Of a stretch of 64,000 bases of DNA, positions 1-7,914 are shown piece after piece. The DNA lies in contig CAZWGA010000017.1 in NCBI GenBank assembly GCA_964633285.1, positions 29,050 through 93,049 of the forward strand, given 5' to 3'. This DNA is from 20CM-2-55-15 sp964633285. Its GTDB lineage: Bacteria > Acidobacteriota > Terriglobia > 20CM-2-55-15. The position numbers and the translations under genes are program-made. The notes under the pieces were generated by a model. That model saw only the letters and a program-made list of their open reading frames with translations, had not been told where the DNA came from and ran no database searches. Each line of letters starts with the position of its first letter. Positions within the stretch are counted from its first letter, which is position 1.

Positions 1-1302
1 CAACGCGCTTACAACGAAGCGATCACACCTCCTCAGGGGCCGACTCTTGTTGTTCTCGACACCGAGCTTCAAAAGGAAGAAGCCCGCGAGATGAAGATCC
101 CGGCATACCGCGCACCGCAAATCACCGGGATCGACGCAACACGCACGCGGGAAATTGCGAAGGGTCTGGTCGATGCGCAGAATCCCCGCATTCAGGTGGG
201 ACGCCTTCGCACTCCGCAAGGCGTGAAGAATGCTGTCGAGCTGGCGGAACTGGTGGGCGCATCCACAAGCACGGCCGCAACGAATGGCCCGATGAGTTTT
301 CCGCAGCGTCATCCGCTTTGCGGACCGGGCGCCGACACAAAATATGACTACACACTCGGTTTGGAAACCGGCGGCGCCCAGGCTGCCATCATGGGACCCG
401 GACTTGCAACGCTGCTCGAGCGAGACACTGCAAAAGTCGGATTCGGCGGAATCGCGCCGGGCGCCGGCGGACGTGGAGGCGGTGGCGGAGGGCGCGGCGG
501 AAATGGCGGCGGCGGCAATGCCACTCCCAATGCCACTCCGATAACAGCGGACGCCGAAGCCAGCCTGCCCGGAATCATCGAAGAGGTGAAACGGCAACTC
601 ACCGCGGATAAGAAACGAACTGTTGCGGATCGTACGGCCAAACACGCAGCCGCAAATCGTCAGGCGCACATCGACGGACTGACCCAGGCTGTTCAAACGT
701 CGAAGAACGGTTGGGATTCGAGTCCGATTGCGACAGCTCGGGTTTATGCGGAACTTTGGCCGTTCATCAAGAATGAAGACTGGTGCTTCTCGTCGCCGAG
801 CGGATTCTCCGGCGGCCACAACGCCAGGCTCTGGGATCACAACAAACCCTACAGCTACCTTGGCGGCCAGGGCGCCGGCGGCATGGGTTATGGCGCTCCG
901 GCTTCGGTCGGCGCGGCTCTCGCGGCGAAGAGCCGGAATCGCATCGTGATCAATATCCAGACCGACGGCGATATGAACTACGCTCCAGGCGTGCTTTGGA
1001 CCGCGTCCCATCACAAACTTCCAATGCTGACGATCATGCACAACAACCGCGCGTGGCATCAGGAACTGATGTTTGTCGAATACATGGCCGGTGTTCGCGG
1101 ACGTGGAACCGATCGCGGCCACATCGGCACGAGTCTTCGCGATCCATTCATCGACTACGCGAAGATGGCCGCGGGCTACGGCATGGCGGGTGAAGGACCG
1201 ATTACTGATCCCACGAAACTCGCGGCGGCATTCAAGCGCGGCGTCGATAGCGTCAAACGCGGTGAACCGTACATGATCGATGTCATTACGCAACCAAGAT
1301 AA
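1..1302 (+). CDS. ThDP-dependent decarboxylase/oxidase-like enzyme (5' partial)
   Basis: The frame is open to the first base of the window, so the N-terminal part is missing; 433 residues are visible. It is a close paralogue of the protein at 2206-4080, sharing the NEDW, GGQGAGG and QTDGDMNYAPGVLWT segments and the C-terminal DVITQPR. The ThDP/metal site is the TDGD...HNN segment (nt about 961-1050), equivalent to the usual GDG...NN motif of acetolactate synthase-like enzymes but with the first Gly replaced by Thr. A Gly/Arg-rich insertion at nt about 436-540 is absent from the paralogue. Start codons inside the visible part (such as ATG at 91) are not the true start. The substrate is unknown. 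Neighbouring cytochromes c suggest that electrons leave to the respiratory chain; this is inference. Confidence 0.85.
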   Translation, partial: QRAYNEAITPPQGPTLVVLDTELQKEEAREMKIPAYRAPQITGIDATRTREIAKGLVDAQNPRIQVGRLRTPQGVKNAVELAELVGASTSTAATNGPMSFPQRHPLCGPGADTKYDYTLGLETGGAQAAIMGPGLATLLERDTAKVGFGGIAPGAGGRGGGGGGRGGNGGGGNATPNATPITADAEASLPGIIEEVKRQLTADKKRTVADRTAKHAAANRQAHIDGLTQAVQTSKNGWDSSPIATARVYAELWPFIKNEDWCFSSPSGFSGGHNARLWDHNKPYSYLGGQGAGGMGYGAPASVGAALAAKSRNRIVINIQTDGDMNYAPGVLWTASHHKLPMLTIMHNNRAWHQELMFVEYMAGVRGRGTDRGHIGTSLRDPFIDYAKMAAGYGMAGEGPITDPTKLAAAFKRGVDSVKRGEPYMIDVITQPR

Positions 1303-1311
1303 GGAGTAACC

Positions 1312-1794
1312 GTGAGAAACATTTCAGCGATCGCGATTCTGGTTGCCGTCATTTCGATGCCGTTAATGGGCCAGGGCGGACGCGGCGGACAGCGCGGAGG
1401 TGGCGCGCGCGGCGCGGCGCCTGCGGGAAACACGCAAATGCCAACCAGTCCCGTTACCGGCAGTGCCGCAAATGGGAAAGCGCTGTTCTACTCCTATAGC
1501 TGTTATGCCTGTCATGGGTACAACGGCGAAACGGGCCGCGCATTCGTCGGAAACTGGAGTTCGAATCTCGCGAGCGAAGAGAATTTCGTCCGTTTTCTGC
1601 GCGCGCGATCGAATCAGGCTCCAGTGGCGCCGTCAACGAGCATGCCGAATTTCCCGGAAAACTCGCTGTCGGATAAACAGGCCAAAGATATCTACGCCTA
1701 CATTCGCACATTCAAAAGCGGCCCGCCGGATTTGAAAAACATTGCAGTGTTGAATCAGATCCTCGAAGACGCATCGAAACCGGCGAAGAAATAA
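1312..1794 (+). CDS. Secreted c-type cytochrome (mono-haem)
   Basis: 160 residues with GTG start; an AAGGAG ribosome site overlaps the stop codon of the upstream gene at 1301-1306. An N-terminal hydrophobic signal (residues 1-20) is followed by a Gly/Arg-rich linker (21-40). One haem-binding motif CYACH lies at residues 64-68, and SMPNFP around residue 110 supplies a likely distal Met ligand. It ends in the DIYAYIRTF type of helix common in small cytochromes c. It probably works in the periplasm as electron carrier for the flanking ThDP enzymes. Exact redox partner unknown. Confidence 0.88.
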   Translation: MRNISAIAILVAVISMPLMGQGGRGGQRGGGARGAAPAGNTQMPTSPVTGSAANGKALFYSYSCYACHGYNGETGRAFVGNWSSNLASEENFVRFLRARSNQAPVAPSTSMPNFPENSLSDKQAKDIYAYIRTFKSGPPDLKNIAVLNQILEDASKPAKK

Positions 1795-1812
1795 ACCGGG
1801 CTGGAAACAACA

Positions 1813-2193
1813 ATGACAAAGACGCTTTTCATAATCGCCGCGCTAACGCTCCCGCTCACACTTGTCGCTCAACGCGGAGGCGCGCCAAATCCAAACCTCT
1901 CAGCCGGCGATGCGAAGCGGGGTGAAGGCTACTACCTCAAATATGGTTGCTGGGAATGTCACGGCTACACGGGCCAGACCGGCAACGGTGCGCGATTGGT
2001 TTCAACGGTTCTCAACGCGAACGGCTTCGTGAATTACATTCGCAGTCCGCGCACGAATCAGATGCCGCTCTATAGCGCGAAAGTGATTTCAGATCAGGAT
2101 GGCGCGGACTTGTACGCTTACATCAAAACATTCAAGAAACCTGCCGAAGCAAAAGATATTCCGCTGCTGAATTCCATCATCAACGAGAAATAG
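1813..2193 (+). CDS. Secreted c-type cytochrome (mono-haem), second copy
   Basis: 126 residues: Sec signal peptide (about residues 1-20), haem motif CWECH at 46-50, and NQMPLY near residue 83 as likely Met ligand. It resembles the upstream cytochrome (shared CHGYTGQTG/CHGYNGETG after the haem motif), so the two are probably paralogues. It lies 18 bp after the first cytochrome and 12 bp before the Tat-type ThDP enzyme, so the genes are very likely co-transcribed. Role inferred as periplasmic electron acceptor. Confidence 0.88.
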   Translation: MTKTLFIIAALTLPLTLVAQRGGAPNPNLSAGDAKRGEGYYLKYGCWECHGYTGQTGNGARLVSTVLNANGFVNYIRSPRTNQMPLYSAKVISDQDGADLYAYIKTFKKPAEAKDIPLLNSIINEK

Positions 2194-2205
2194 GAGGCTG
2201 TTCCT

Positions 2206-4080
2206 ATGAAGTCCACCAAAGGTTCCGTCAATCGCCGCGGCTTTCTAAAAGGCGCAGCCGCGGGCGCCGCGGCACTGGTCTCGACTCCTGCGGCAAAGGC
2301 TCAGGAAGCTGCGCAACAGCGGCCATCCGCCGTTGTGCCGAACGCCGCGCAGCTTGCCGCGGACACCGGCGCGCCTCGAGCGCAGGTCGAGCGCATTGTC
2401 GAGAATCCCGGTTCGGATTTCATGATGGACGTTCTGAAGACGCTGAACCTGGAATACATCACCACAAATCCGGGATCGAGTTTTCAAGGTCTCCACGAAT
2501 CCATCATTAATTACGGCGGCAACAAAGCGCCCGAACTGTTGACCTGCTGTCATGAAGAGTCCGCGGTCGCGATGGCCCACGGCTACGCGAAGATTGAAGG
2601 CAAGCCGATCATGGCTTTGCTGCACGGAACAGTCGGAACACAGCACGGCTCGATGGCGATCTACAACGCGTATGCGGACAGGGTTCCGATCTATCTCGTC
2701 ATCGGCAATCACATGGACGCTGCCGTTCGTCCCGCCGGTGTGAACTGGTATCACAGCGCGCAGGACATGGGCGCCATGATCCGCGACTTTACGAAGTGGG
2801 ACGACAACCCGGCGTCGCTCGGCGCTTTCGCGAACTCCGCTGTTCGCGCATACCGCCTGGCGATGACGCCTCCAATGGGACCGGTCGCCATCATGATCGA
2901 TTCGGAAATGCAGGAACGCGCCATGCCGGGTTCGCGCCCGCGTATTCCAAAACTCACGGTGCCGACGCCGCCTCAGGGGGACATGGCCGCAGTTCGCCAG
3001 GCCGCGAAAATGCTCGTCGCCGCCCAGGCGCCACGCATCAATTGCGGACGCGCGGCTCGAACTGCTGAAGGGATGCGGCTCGTTACCGAACTTGCCGATC
3101 TGCTGCAATGTCCGGTTAACGCCGGCGGCGAACGCGTTCACATTTCGTCGCGCCACCCTCTTGCCGGAAACGGATATCAGGGATATCCCACCGATCTCGT
3201 TCTTGATCTCGAAGTCCAGGGTGGAGGTGCACCGCCCGCGGGCGCAAAAAGCATCAGCATTTCGGCGCTGGATCTTTTCATGAAGAGCAATATTCAGGAC
3301 TTTCAGCCGATGTCGCAGGCGGACCTTGCCATCTCCGGCGATGCCGAAGCCACACTGCCTTCGCTCATCGATGAAGTGAAGAAGCAGATCACCGGCGACC
3401 GGAAGCGGGTATTCGACGAGCGTGGAAAGAAGATCGCCGAAGCGCATGTGAAACAACGCGAACAGGCGATTGAAGAAGCGCGTTGGGCGTGGGATCAAAG
3501 CCCGATCAGCCTTGCGCGTCTTGCGGCCGAACTGTGGCCGCTGATCAAAAATGAAGATTGGTCGCTTGTGGGCTGGCAGGGATTCATCGGCGGATGGCCG
3601 GGCCGTTTATGGAACATGGACAAGCATTATCGCTACATCGGCGGACAGGGCGGTGGCGGAATCGGCTACAACGCGCCGGCTGCCGTTGGCGCCGCGCTTG
3701 CCAATAGAAAGTACGGCCGCCTTTCGATCAATATCCAGACCGACGGCGATATGAATTACGCGCCCGGAGTGCTTTGGACCGCCGCTCATCACAAGATTCC
3801 GCTGCTCACGATCATGCATAACAATCGCGGATATCATGCGGAGGTCATGTTCGTTCAACGCATGGCTGCGCAACGCAATCGAGGCGTCGATCGCGCTCAC
3901 ATCGGAACGCGGCTGATCGAGCCCAACATCAATTACGCGAAGATGGCGGAAACCTATGGCCTGACGGGCATCGGTCCAATCAACGATCCCAGGGACATGG
4001 CTGCCGCATTCAAGCGCGGCATCGAGATCGTGAAGAAAGGCGAACCCGTCGTGATCGACACGATCACTCAGCCAAGATAA
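2206..4080 (+). CDS. Tat-exported ThDP-dependent enzyme (acetolactate synthase/pyruvate oxidase-like)
   Basis: 624 residues. The N-terminus carries a twin-arginine signal (NRRGFLKGAAAGAAA, residues about 9-23) and an Ala-x-Ala cleavage region, so the folded enzyme with cofactor is probably exported. The N-terminal pyrimidine-binding domain has CCHEESAVAMAHGYAK, with the Glu that activates ThDP in this family. The C-terminal domain has TDGD...HNN for the diphosphate and metal, again with Thr instead of the first Gly of GDG. Length is slightly above a typical 550-600 residue family member because of the signal. GGAGGC before the ATG is a good ribosome site. Substrate not identifiable; a decarboxylase, lyase or oxidase is possible. 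Confidence 0.85.
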   Translation: MKSTKGSVNRRGFLKGAAAGAAALVSTPAAKAQEAAQQRPSAVVPNAAQLAADTGAPRAQVERIVENPGSDFMMDVLKTLNLEYITTNPGSSFQGLHESIINYGGNKAPELLTCCHEESAVAMAHGYAKIEGKPIMALLHGTVGTQHGSMAIYNAYADRVPIYLVIGNHMDAAVRPAGVNWYHSAQDMGAMIRDFTKWDDNPASLGAFANSAVRAYRLAMTPPMGPVAIMIDSEMQERAMPGSRPRIPKLTVPTPPQGDMAAVRQAAKMLVAAQAPRINCGRAARTAEGMRLVTELADLLQCPVNAGGERVHISSRHPLAGNGYQGYPTDLVLDLEVQGGGAPPAGAKSISISALDLFMKSNIQDFQPMSQADLAISGDAEATLPSLIDEVKKQITGDRKRVFDERGKKIAEAHVKQREQAIEEARWAWDQSPISLARLAAELWPLIKNEDWSLVGWQGFIGGWPGRLWNMDKHYRYIGGQGGGGIGYNAPAAVGAALANRKYGRLSINIQTDGDMNYAPGVLWTAAHHKIPLLTIMHNNRGYHAEVMFVQRMAAQRNRGVDRAHIGTRLIEPNINYAKMAETYGLTGIGPINDPRDMAAAFKRGIEIVKKGEPVVIDTITQPR

Positions 4081-4941
4081 ATGAAAAAAGTTTTGTGTGT
4101 TCTGTGCCTCGTTGCGGCTGTTCCCTTCTTCGGCCAAACCACCAAAGTCTGGACGGCCGAGGAATTATTCCGCCGTAACGTTGGAACCAACGAACAACAG
4201 ACGAAACAATTCCCGCCCCACAAGATCATCGGAAACATCTATTACGTTGGCACAGAAAGCCTGGCGTCGTTTCTTATCACGACACCGCAGGGACACATTC
4301 TCGTGAACACAACATACGAACGAACGGTGCCCGTGCTTCGTGACTCCGTTGAAAAACTTGGATTCAAATTCTCAGACATCAAAATCGTGCTCGGCAGCCA
4401 TGCGCATGGGGATCACCAGGAAGGTGATGCCCTTGTGAAGGAGCAGACGGGCGCACAGGTGATGGCGATGGCCGAGGATGTTCCCGCACTCCAGGCGATG
4501 CGCCCCGGTGGAAAAGCGCATCCGATCGATCGCGTTCTGCACGATGGCGATTCGGTCGCCCTGGGCGGTACGACGCTTATTGCGCATCTCACGCCCGGCC
4601 ACACTCGAGGATGCACGACATGGAGTTTGAAAGCTGCAGAGGGAGGCAAAACTTATGACGTCGTCATCATTGGCAGCATGGGCGTGAATGCCGGCACCGC
4701 TCTGGTCAACAACAGGCAGGTTCCCGGAATCGCGGAAGAGTATCAACGCGGCTTCAAGGTGATGCACAGTCTTGCAGCGGATGTCCCTCTTGGATCTCAT
4801 CCGGCCATGTATAACCTTGCCGAGAAATATCCGAAAATCGGCAAGGGGACCAACCCGTTCATCGACCCTCAGGGTTACAAAACCGAAGTGGATATTGAAG
4901 AGGGCGCCTTCAAGATGAAACTGGAAGAACAACAGAAATAG
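4081..4941 (+). CDS. Metallo-beta-lactamase fold hydrolase, B3-like, secreted
   Basis: 286 residues starting directly after the stop codon of the ThDP enzyme, so translation is probably coupled. It has a signal peptide (residues 1-18). The full zinc-site set of the fold is visible: SHAHGDHQEG (HxHxDH), TPGHTRGCTTW and GSHPAMYN. These motifs and their order match subclass B3 metallo-beta-lactamases and their relatives. Whether it hydrolyses beta-lactams or an ester or lactone produced by the neighbouring enzymes cannot be told. The operon context favours a metabolic role, but an intrinsic environmental beta-lactamase is a fair alternative. Confidence 0.82.
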   Translation: MKKVLCVLCLVAAVPFFGQTTKVWTAEELFRRNVGTNEQQTKQFPPHKIIGNIYYVGTESLASFLITTPQGHILVNTTYERTVPVLRDSVEKLGFKFSDIKIVLGSHAHGDHQEGDALVKEQTGAQVMAMAEDVPALQAMRPGGKAHPIDRVLHDGDSVALGGTTLIAHLTPGHTRGCTTWSLKAAEGGKTYDVVIIGSMGVNAGTALVNNRQVPGIAEEYQRGFKVMHSLAADVPLGSHPAMYNLAEKYPKIGKGTNPFIDPQGYKTEVDIEEGAFKMKLEEQQK

Positions 4942-5023
4942 GACGCAAATTTCAGGGACAGACATGGACAGACACCGAATTCTGGAAGTACGAATTCGGT
5001 GTCTGTCCCTGAAATTTGCGTCC
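4941..5023. repeat. REP-like double palindrome filling a convergent intergenic gap
   Basis: Arms 4941-4963 and 5001-5023 are perfect 23-bp inverted repeats. Inside them a second perfect 16-bp pair (4967-4982 and 4992-5007) contains GAATTC next to a 9-nt loop. The two stems compete for 5001-5007. The element occupies exactly the space between the stop codons of the convergent genes (TAG ending at 4941; TAA beginning at 5026 on the other strand, occupying 5024-5026). It probably serves both transcripts as a terminator-like 3' hairpin. Related palindromes lie at 36791, 45344 and 46051. Confidence 0.9.
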
Positions 5024-6472
5024 TTATCCCAGTGTCGGGTGCCGCTTGTGCCATTCCGTGGCCTGTTCATACGCGTACGCAAGGGCGAGCACATTCGATT
5101 CGGCCCAGTGCGCACCGGTAATCTGCAAACCAATCGGTAATCCTGACGCCGTAAATCCGCACGGAACGGAAATGCTGGGCAACCCGAAGACATCAAACTG
5201 CGCATTGTTGTTCCCGCCAACGGCGCCGGCGCCCGGCGCATTGAGCAAAGCGGCGGGAACTTTCATAGTCGGTGTGATGAGAAGATCCACGTTCACGAAA
5301 GTTTTCTTGATCTCGCGGCGAAGCAGATCGATGTCCCGCCGCGCCTGCGCGTATTGCCAGGCTTTGGCATTTGCGGAATTCTGAAGGCTATTGCGTGTGC
5401 TGGGCTGATATTTCTCGGGCGATTCATTGAACCACGGCGCATGATACGCGTACGCTTCCGCTCCCCATATGGTGGCGCCGTTGATCGCCTGGGGGATTTC
5501 CACATCTTTGATACTTGCAGTGAGCTTACGCAAAACTTCGGTCGCCGCCTGCACTGCTTTCGAGACTTCAGGGTCGACGTTGTCGTAGTACGGCGTGCGT
5601 GGTATGCCCAGCCGCAGTTTCGCGGTTGGCAATTTGAGAGCGCGCAGGTAATCGGGCACGGGAACATCTTCGGTGATGGGATCGCGCTCGTCATATCCCG
5701 CAATGATATTCATCATCAGCGCCGCATCCTCGACGCTCTTGCACATCGGTCCGACATGATCGAGTGTCCAGGAAAGCACAAGAACACCACGATTGCTGAC
5801 GCGGCCATAGGTGGGTTTCAAGCCGACGATTCCGCAATGAGACGCCGGCATTCTCACCGAGCCCGCCGTATCCGTTCCCAGTGCACCGAAACATAAATCC
5901 GCGGCAACGGCGACACCCGGCCCTCCCGATGAACCGCCCGTAACGTGATCCAGCGCCCACGGATTATGCATGGTCCCGAAGTACGTGACGTTTGAAGTGC
6001 CGCCGTAGGCAAACTCGTGCAGGTTCAGCTTGCCGAGAAGAATCACGCCTGCATTCTTCAAACGGCGCGCGACTTCCGCATCTTCGGACGGAATACGTTC
6101 CTTGAACAGTTCGCTGGCGCCGGTGGTTCGGATTCCCGCCGTGTCAATGTTGTCTTTCAACGCGATCGGAATGCCGTGCAACGGGCCTCGCCATTTTCCG
6201 CGACGCTGTTCGGCCTCCATTTCACGAGCCGAGGCCAATGCCTGATCACGCGTAATCGTGATGAATGCATTCAACGATGCGTTGTATTTCTCGATTCGGT
6301 TGAGGCATGCCTCCGTGAGTTCCACAGGCGATGTCTGCTTTGATCGAAGCATTTCGGAAGCTCTACGGATCGTCAATCCCGTGAGGTCCGGCGCCGCGCC
6401 AGATACCGGCCGCAGAACCCATGAAAGGCCCGCGCCAATGCTGGTGGTTAGAAATGATCTGCGAGAGTTCAT
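5024..6472 (-). CDS. Amidase-signature family hydrolase with Tat-like signal
   Basis: 482 residues. It begins with SRRSFLTTSIGAG, a Tat-like signal, unlike cytoplasmic GatA. The amidase-signature triad is visible: Lys in ALKDNIDTAG, Ser in GGSSGGPG and the nucleophile Ser in GTDTAGSVRMPAS. The rest, with GLKPTYGRVS and the C-terminal GLPSISVPCG and GLPIGLQ segments, is typical of GatA-like amidases, which cleave amides by a Ser-cisSer-Lys mechanism. The likely location is the periplasm. No GatB/GatC genes lie nearby, so a role in tRNA amidation is unlikely. Confidence 0.88.
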   Translation of the reverse strand: MNSRRSFLTTSIGAGLSWVLRPVSGAAPDLTGLTIRRASEMLRSKQTSPVELTEACLNRIEKYNASLNAFITITRDQALASAREMEAEQRRGKWRGPLHGIPIALKDNIDTAGIRTTGASELFKERIPSEDAEVARRLKNAGVILLGKLNLHEFAYGGTSNVTYFGTMHNPWALDHVTGGSSGGPGVAVAADLCFGALGTDTAGSVRMPASHCGIVGLKPTYGRVSNRGVLVLSWTLDHVGPMCKSVEDAALMMNIIAGYDERDPITEDVPVPDYLRALKLPTAKLRLGIPRTPYYDNVDPEVSKAVQAATEVLRKLTASIKDVEIPQAINGATIWGAEAYAYHAPWFNESPEKYQPSTRNSLQNSANAKAWQYAQARRDIDLLRREIKKTFVNVDLLITPTMKVPAALLNAPGAGAVGGNNNAQFDVFGLPSISVPCGFTASGLPIGLQITGAHWAESNVLALAYAYEQATEWHKRHPTLG

Positions 6473-6505
6473 CGAAGGATTTTATGATACATTTCACGCC
6501 AAATC

Positions 6506-7858
6506 GTGACCAACAAGATCGACATTTCCAGAGTCATCGACGGCAGCAAGCTTGGGTCATTTCAGATCGGCGTTTTCGTTTTATGCGGCTTGTGCCTGAT
6601 CATGGACGGCTACGATGTCCAGGCGATGGGTTACGTCGCGCCTGCCCTGACTCGCGACTGGAACATTGCGAGTTCCGCGCTCACGCCTGCTTTTACCGCG
6701 GCGCTCACAGGAATCCTTGTGGGATCGCTGCTCTGCAGCATGATCGCCGACAAACTCGGCCGCAGGCCGGTTCTTGTATTCACGACGCTCGCATTCTCGG
6801 TGCTCACACTTCTGACGGGCCGCGCCGGCACCATGGTCACGTTGATCGTTCTTCGCTTTCTGGCCGGCGTTGCTCTGGGTGGAATCATGCCGAATGCGAT
6901 GACCCTGGTCGGTGAATACACGCCGTCGAAGCTGCGGGTGTTGCTGATGATTGTTGTATCCAACGGCTTCAATGTCGGCGCGGTACTAGGTGGTTTGTTC
7001 TCGGTATGGTTGATTCCCGCATTCGGCTGGCGCGCGATCTTTTATGTCGGCGGCGCGATCCCGTTTGTCATTTCGCTGTTGATGATATTCCTGCTGCCGG
7101 AATCGCTGCAGTTTCTCGCGATGCGAGGGCACAGTGGCGAAACTATTGCGAACTGGCTGAAGCGAATCGACGGCACGGTGAAGACGAGCAGAGAAACGGA
7201 ATACGTCGTGCCCGAGCAAAAGAACGCAGGCGTCCCTCTCGTGAAGTTATTTGGAGAAGGCCGCGCCGCCGGAACGTTATTGCTCTGGACTTTGAATTTC
7301 ATGAATCTGTTGAACCTGTATTTTCTGGCGAGCTGGCTGCCCACCGTGTTCCGCGATGCCGGCCTTTCACTTTCCAGGTCTCTGCTGGTTGGCACCACGT
7401 TGCAGGCCGGCGGTGTCGCCGGCACATTTGTTCTTGCATGGTTGATCGGCAGGCTCGGCTTTATCCCGATACTGACGGTTTCCTTTTCGATCGCCTGTAT
7501 CAGTATTGCGATGATCGGACAGCCGGCTTTGTCTCTCGCGTTGCTTTTCGTTGTGGTTTTCTTTGCCGGCTTGACGGTGGTCGGAGGCCAGGGCGCGGTG
7601 AATGCGCTGGCCGGCACGTACTATCCAACGGATCTCCGCTCCACGGGAATCGGCTCCGGCCTGGGAGTCGGACGCGTCGGTTCCATCGTCGGACCAACAG
7701 TCGCCGGGCTTCTGATCCGCAGCGGCTGGGCTCCGCGGGAACTCTTTTATGCCGCTACCGTTCCTGCACTGATCTCTGTTGTCGTGATCGTCACTCTCCA
7801 CTTCGTCATCAAGCCCAATCGCTCACCAGTCGCGAATACCGAACTGATCGCCCATTAG
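6506..7858 (+). CDS. MFS transporter, aromatic acid:H+ symporter-like
   Basis: 450 residues with about 12 hydrophobic segments and a GTG start. The first membrane segment holds MDGYDVQAMGY, matching the DGYD motif of the AAHS family (PcaK/BenK/MhpT). ADKLGRRPVLV is the MFS loop 2-3 motif, and LPESLQFLAMRG follows segment 6 as in PcaK relatives. It probably imports aromatic or related carboxylic acids with protons. It is divergent from the amidase (33-bp gap) and followed 56 bp later by fhs. Substrate is inferred from family only. Confidence 0.85.
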   Translation: MTNKIDISRVIDGSKLGSFQIGVFVLCGLCLIMDGYDVQAMGYVAPALTRDWNIASSALTPAFTAALTGILVGSLLCSMIADKLGRRPVLVFTTLAFSVLTLLTGRAGTMVTLIVLRFLAGVALGGIMPNAMTLVGEYTPSKLRVLLMIVVSNGFNVGAVLGGLFSVWLIPAFGWRAIFYVGGAIPFVISLLMIFLLPESLQFLAMRGHSGETIANWLKRIDGTVKTSRETEYVVPEQKNAGVPLVKLFGEGRAAGTLLLWTLNFMNLLNLYFLASWLPTVFRDAGLSLSRSLLVGTTLQAGGVAGTFVLAWLIGRLGFIPILTVSFSIACISIAMIGQPALSLALLFVVVFFAGLTVVGGQGAVNALAGTYYPTDLRSTGIGSGLGVGRVGSIVGPTVAGLLIRSGWAPRELFYAATVPALISVVVIVTLHFVIKPNRSPVANTELIAH

Positions 7859-7914
7859 GATTCGTTCTGCCCGGAAGGAGGATTTCAGATTGAAGAAATC
7901 GCACGACTTCCTTT

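Noticed and set aside
2245..3498. Open frame of 417 codons on the minus strand inside the ThDP enzyme gene
   Set aside because: It lies opposite a well-supported gene, has no domain-like sequence, and is a by-product of GC-rich codon use.
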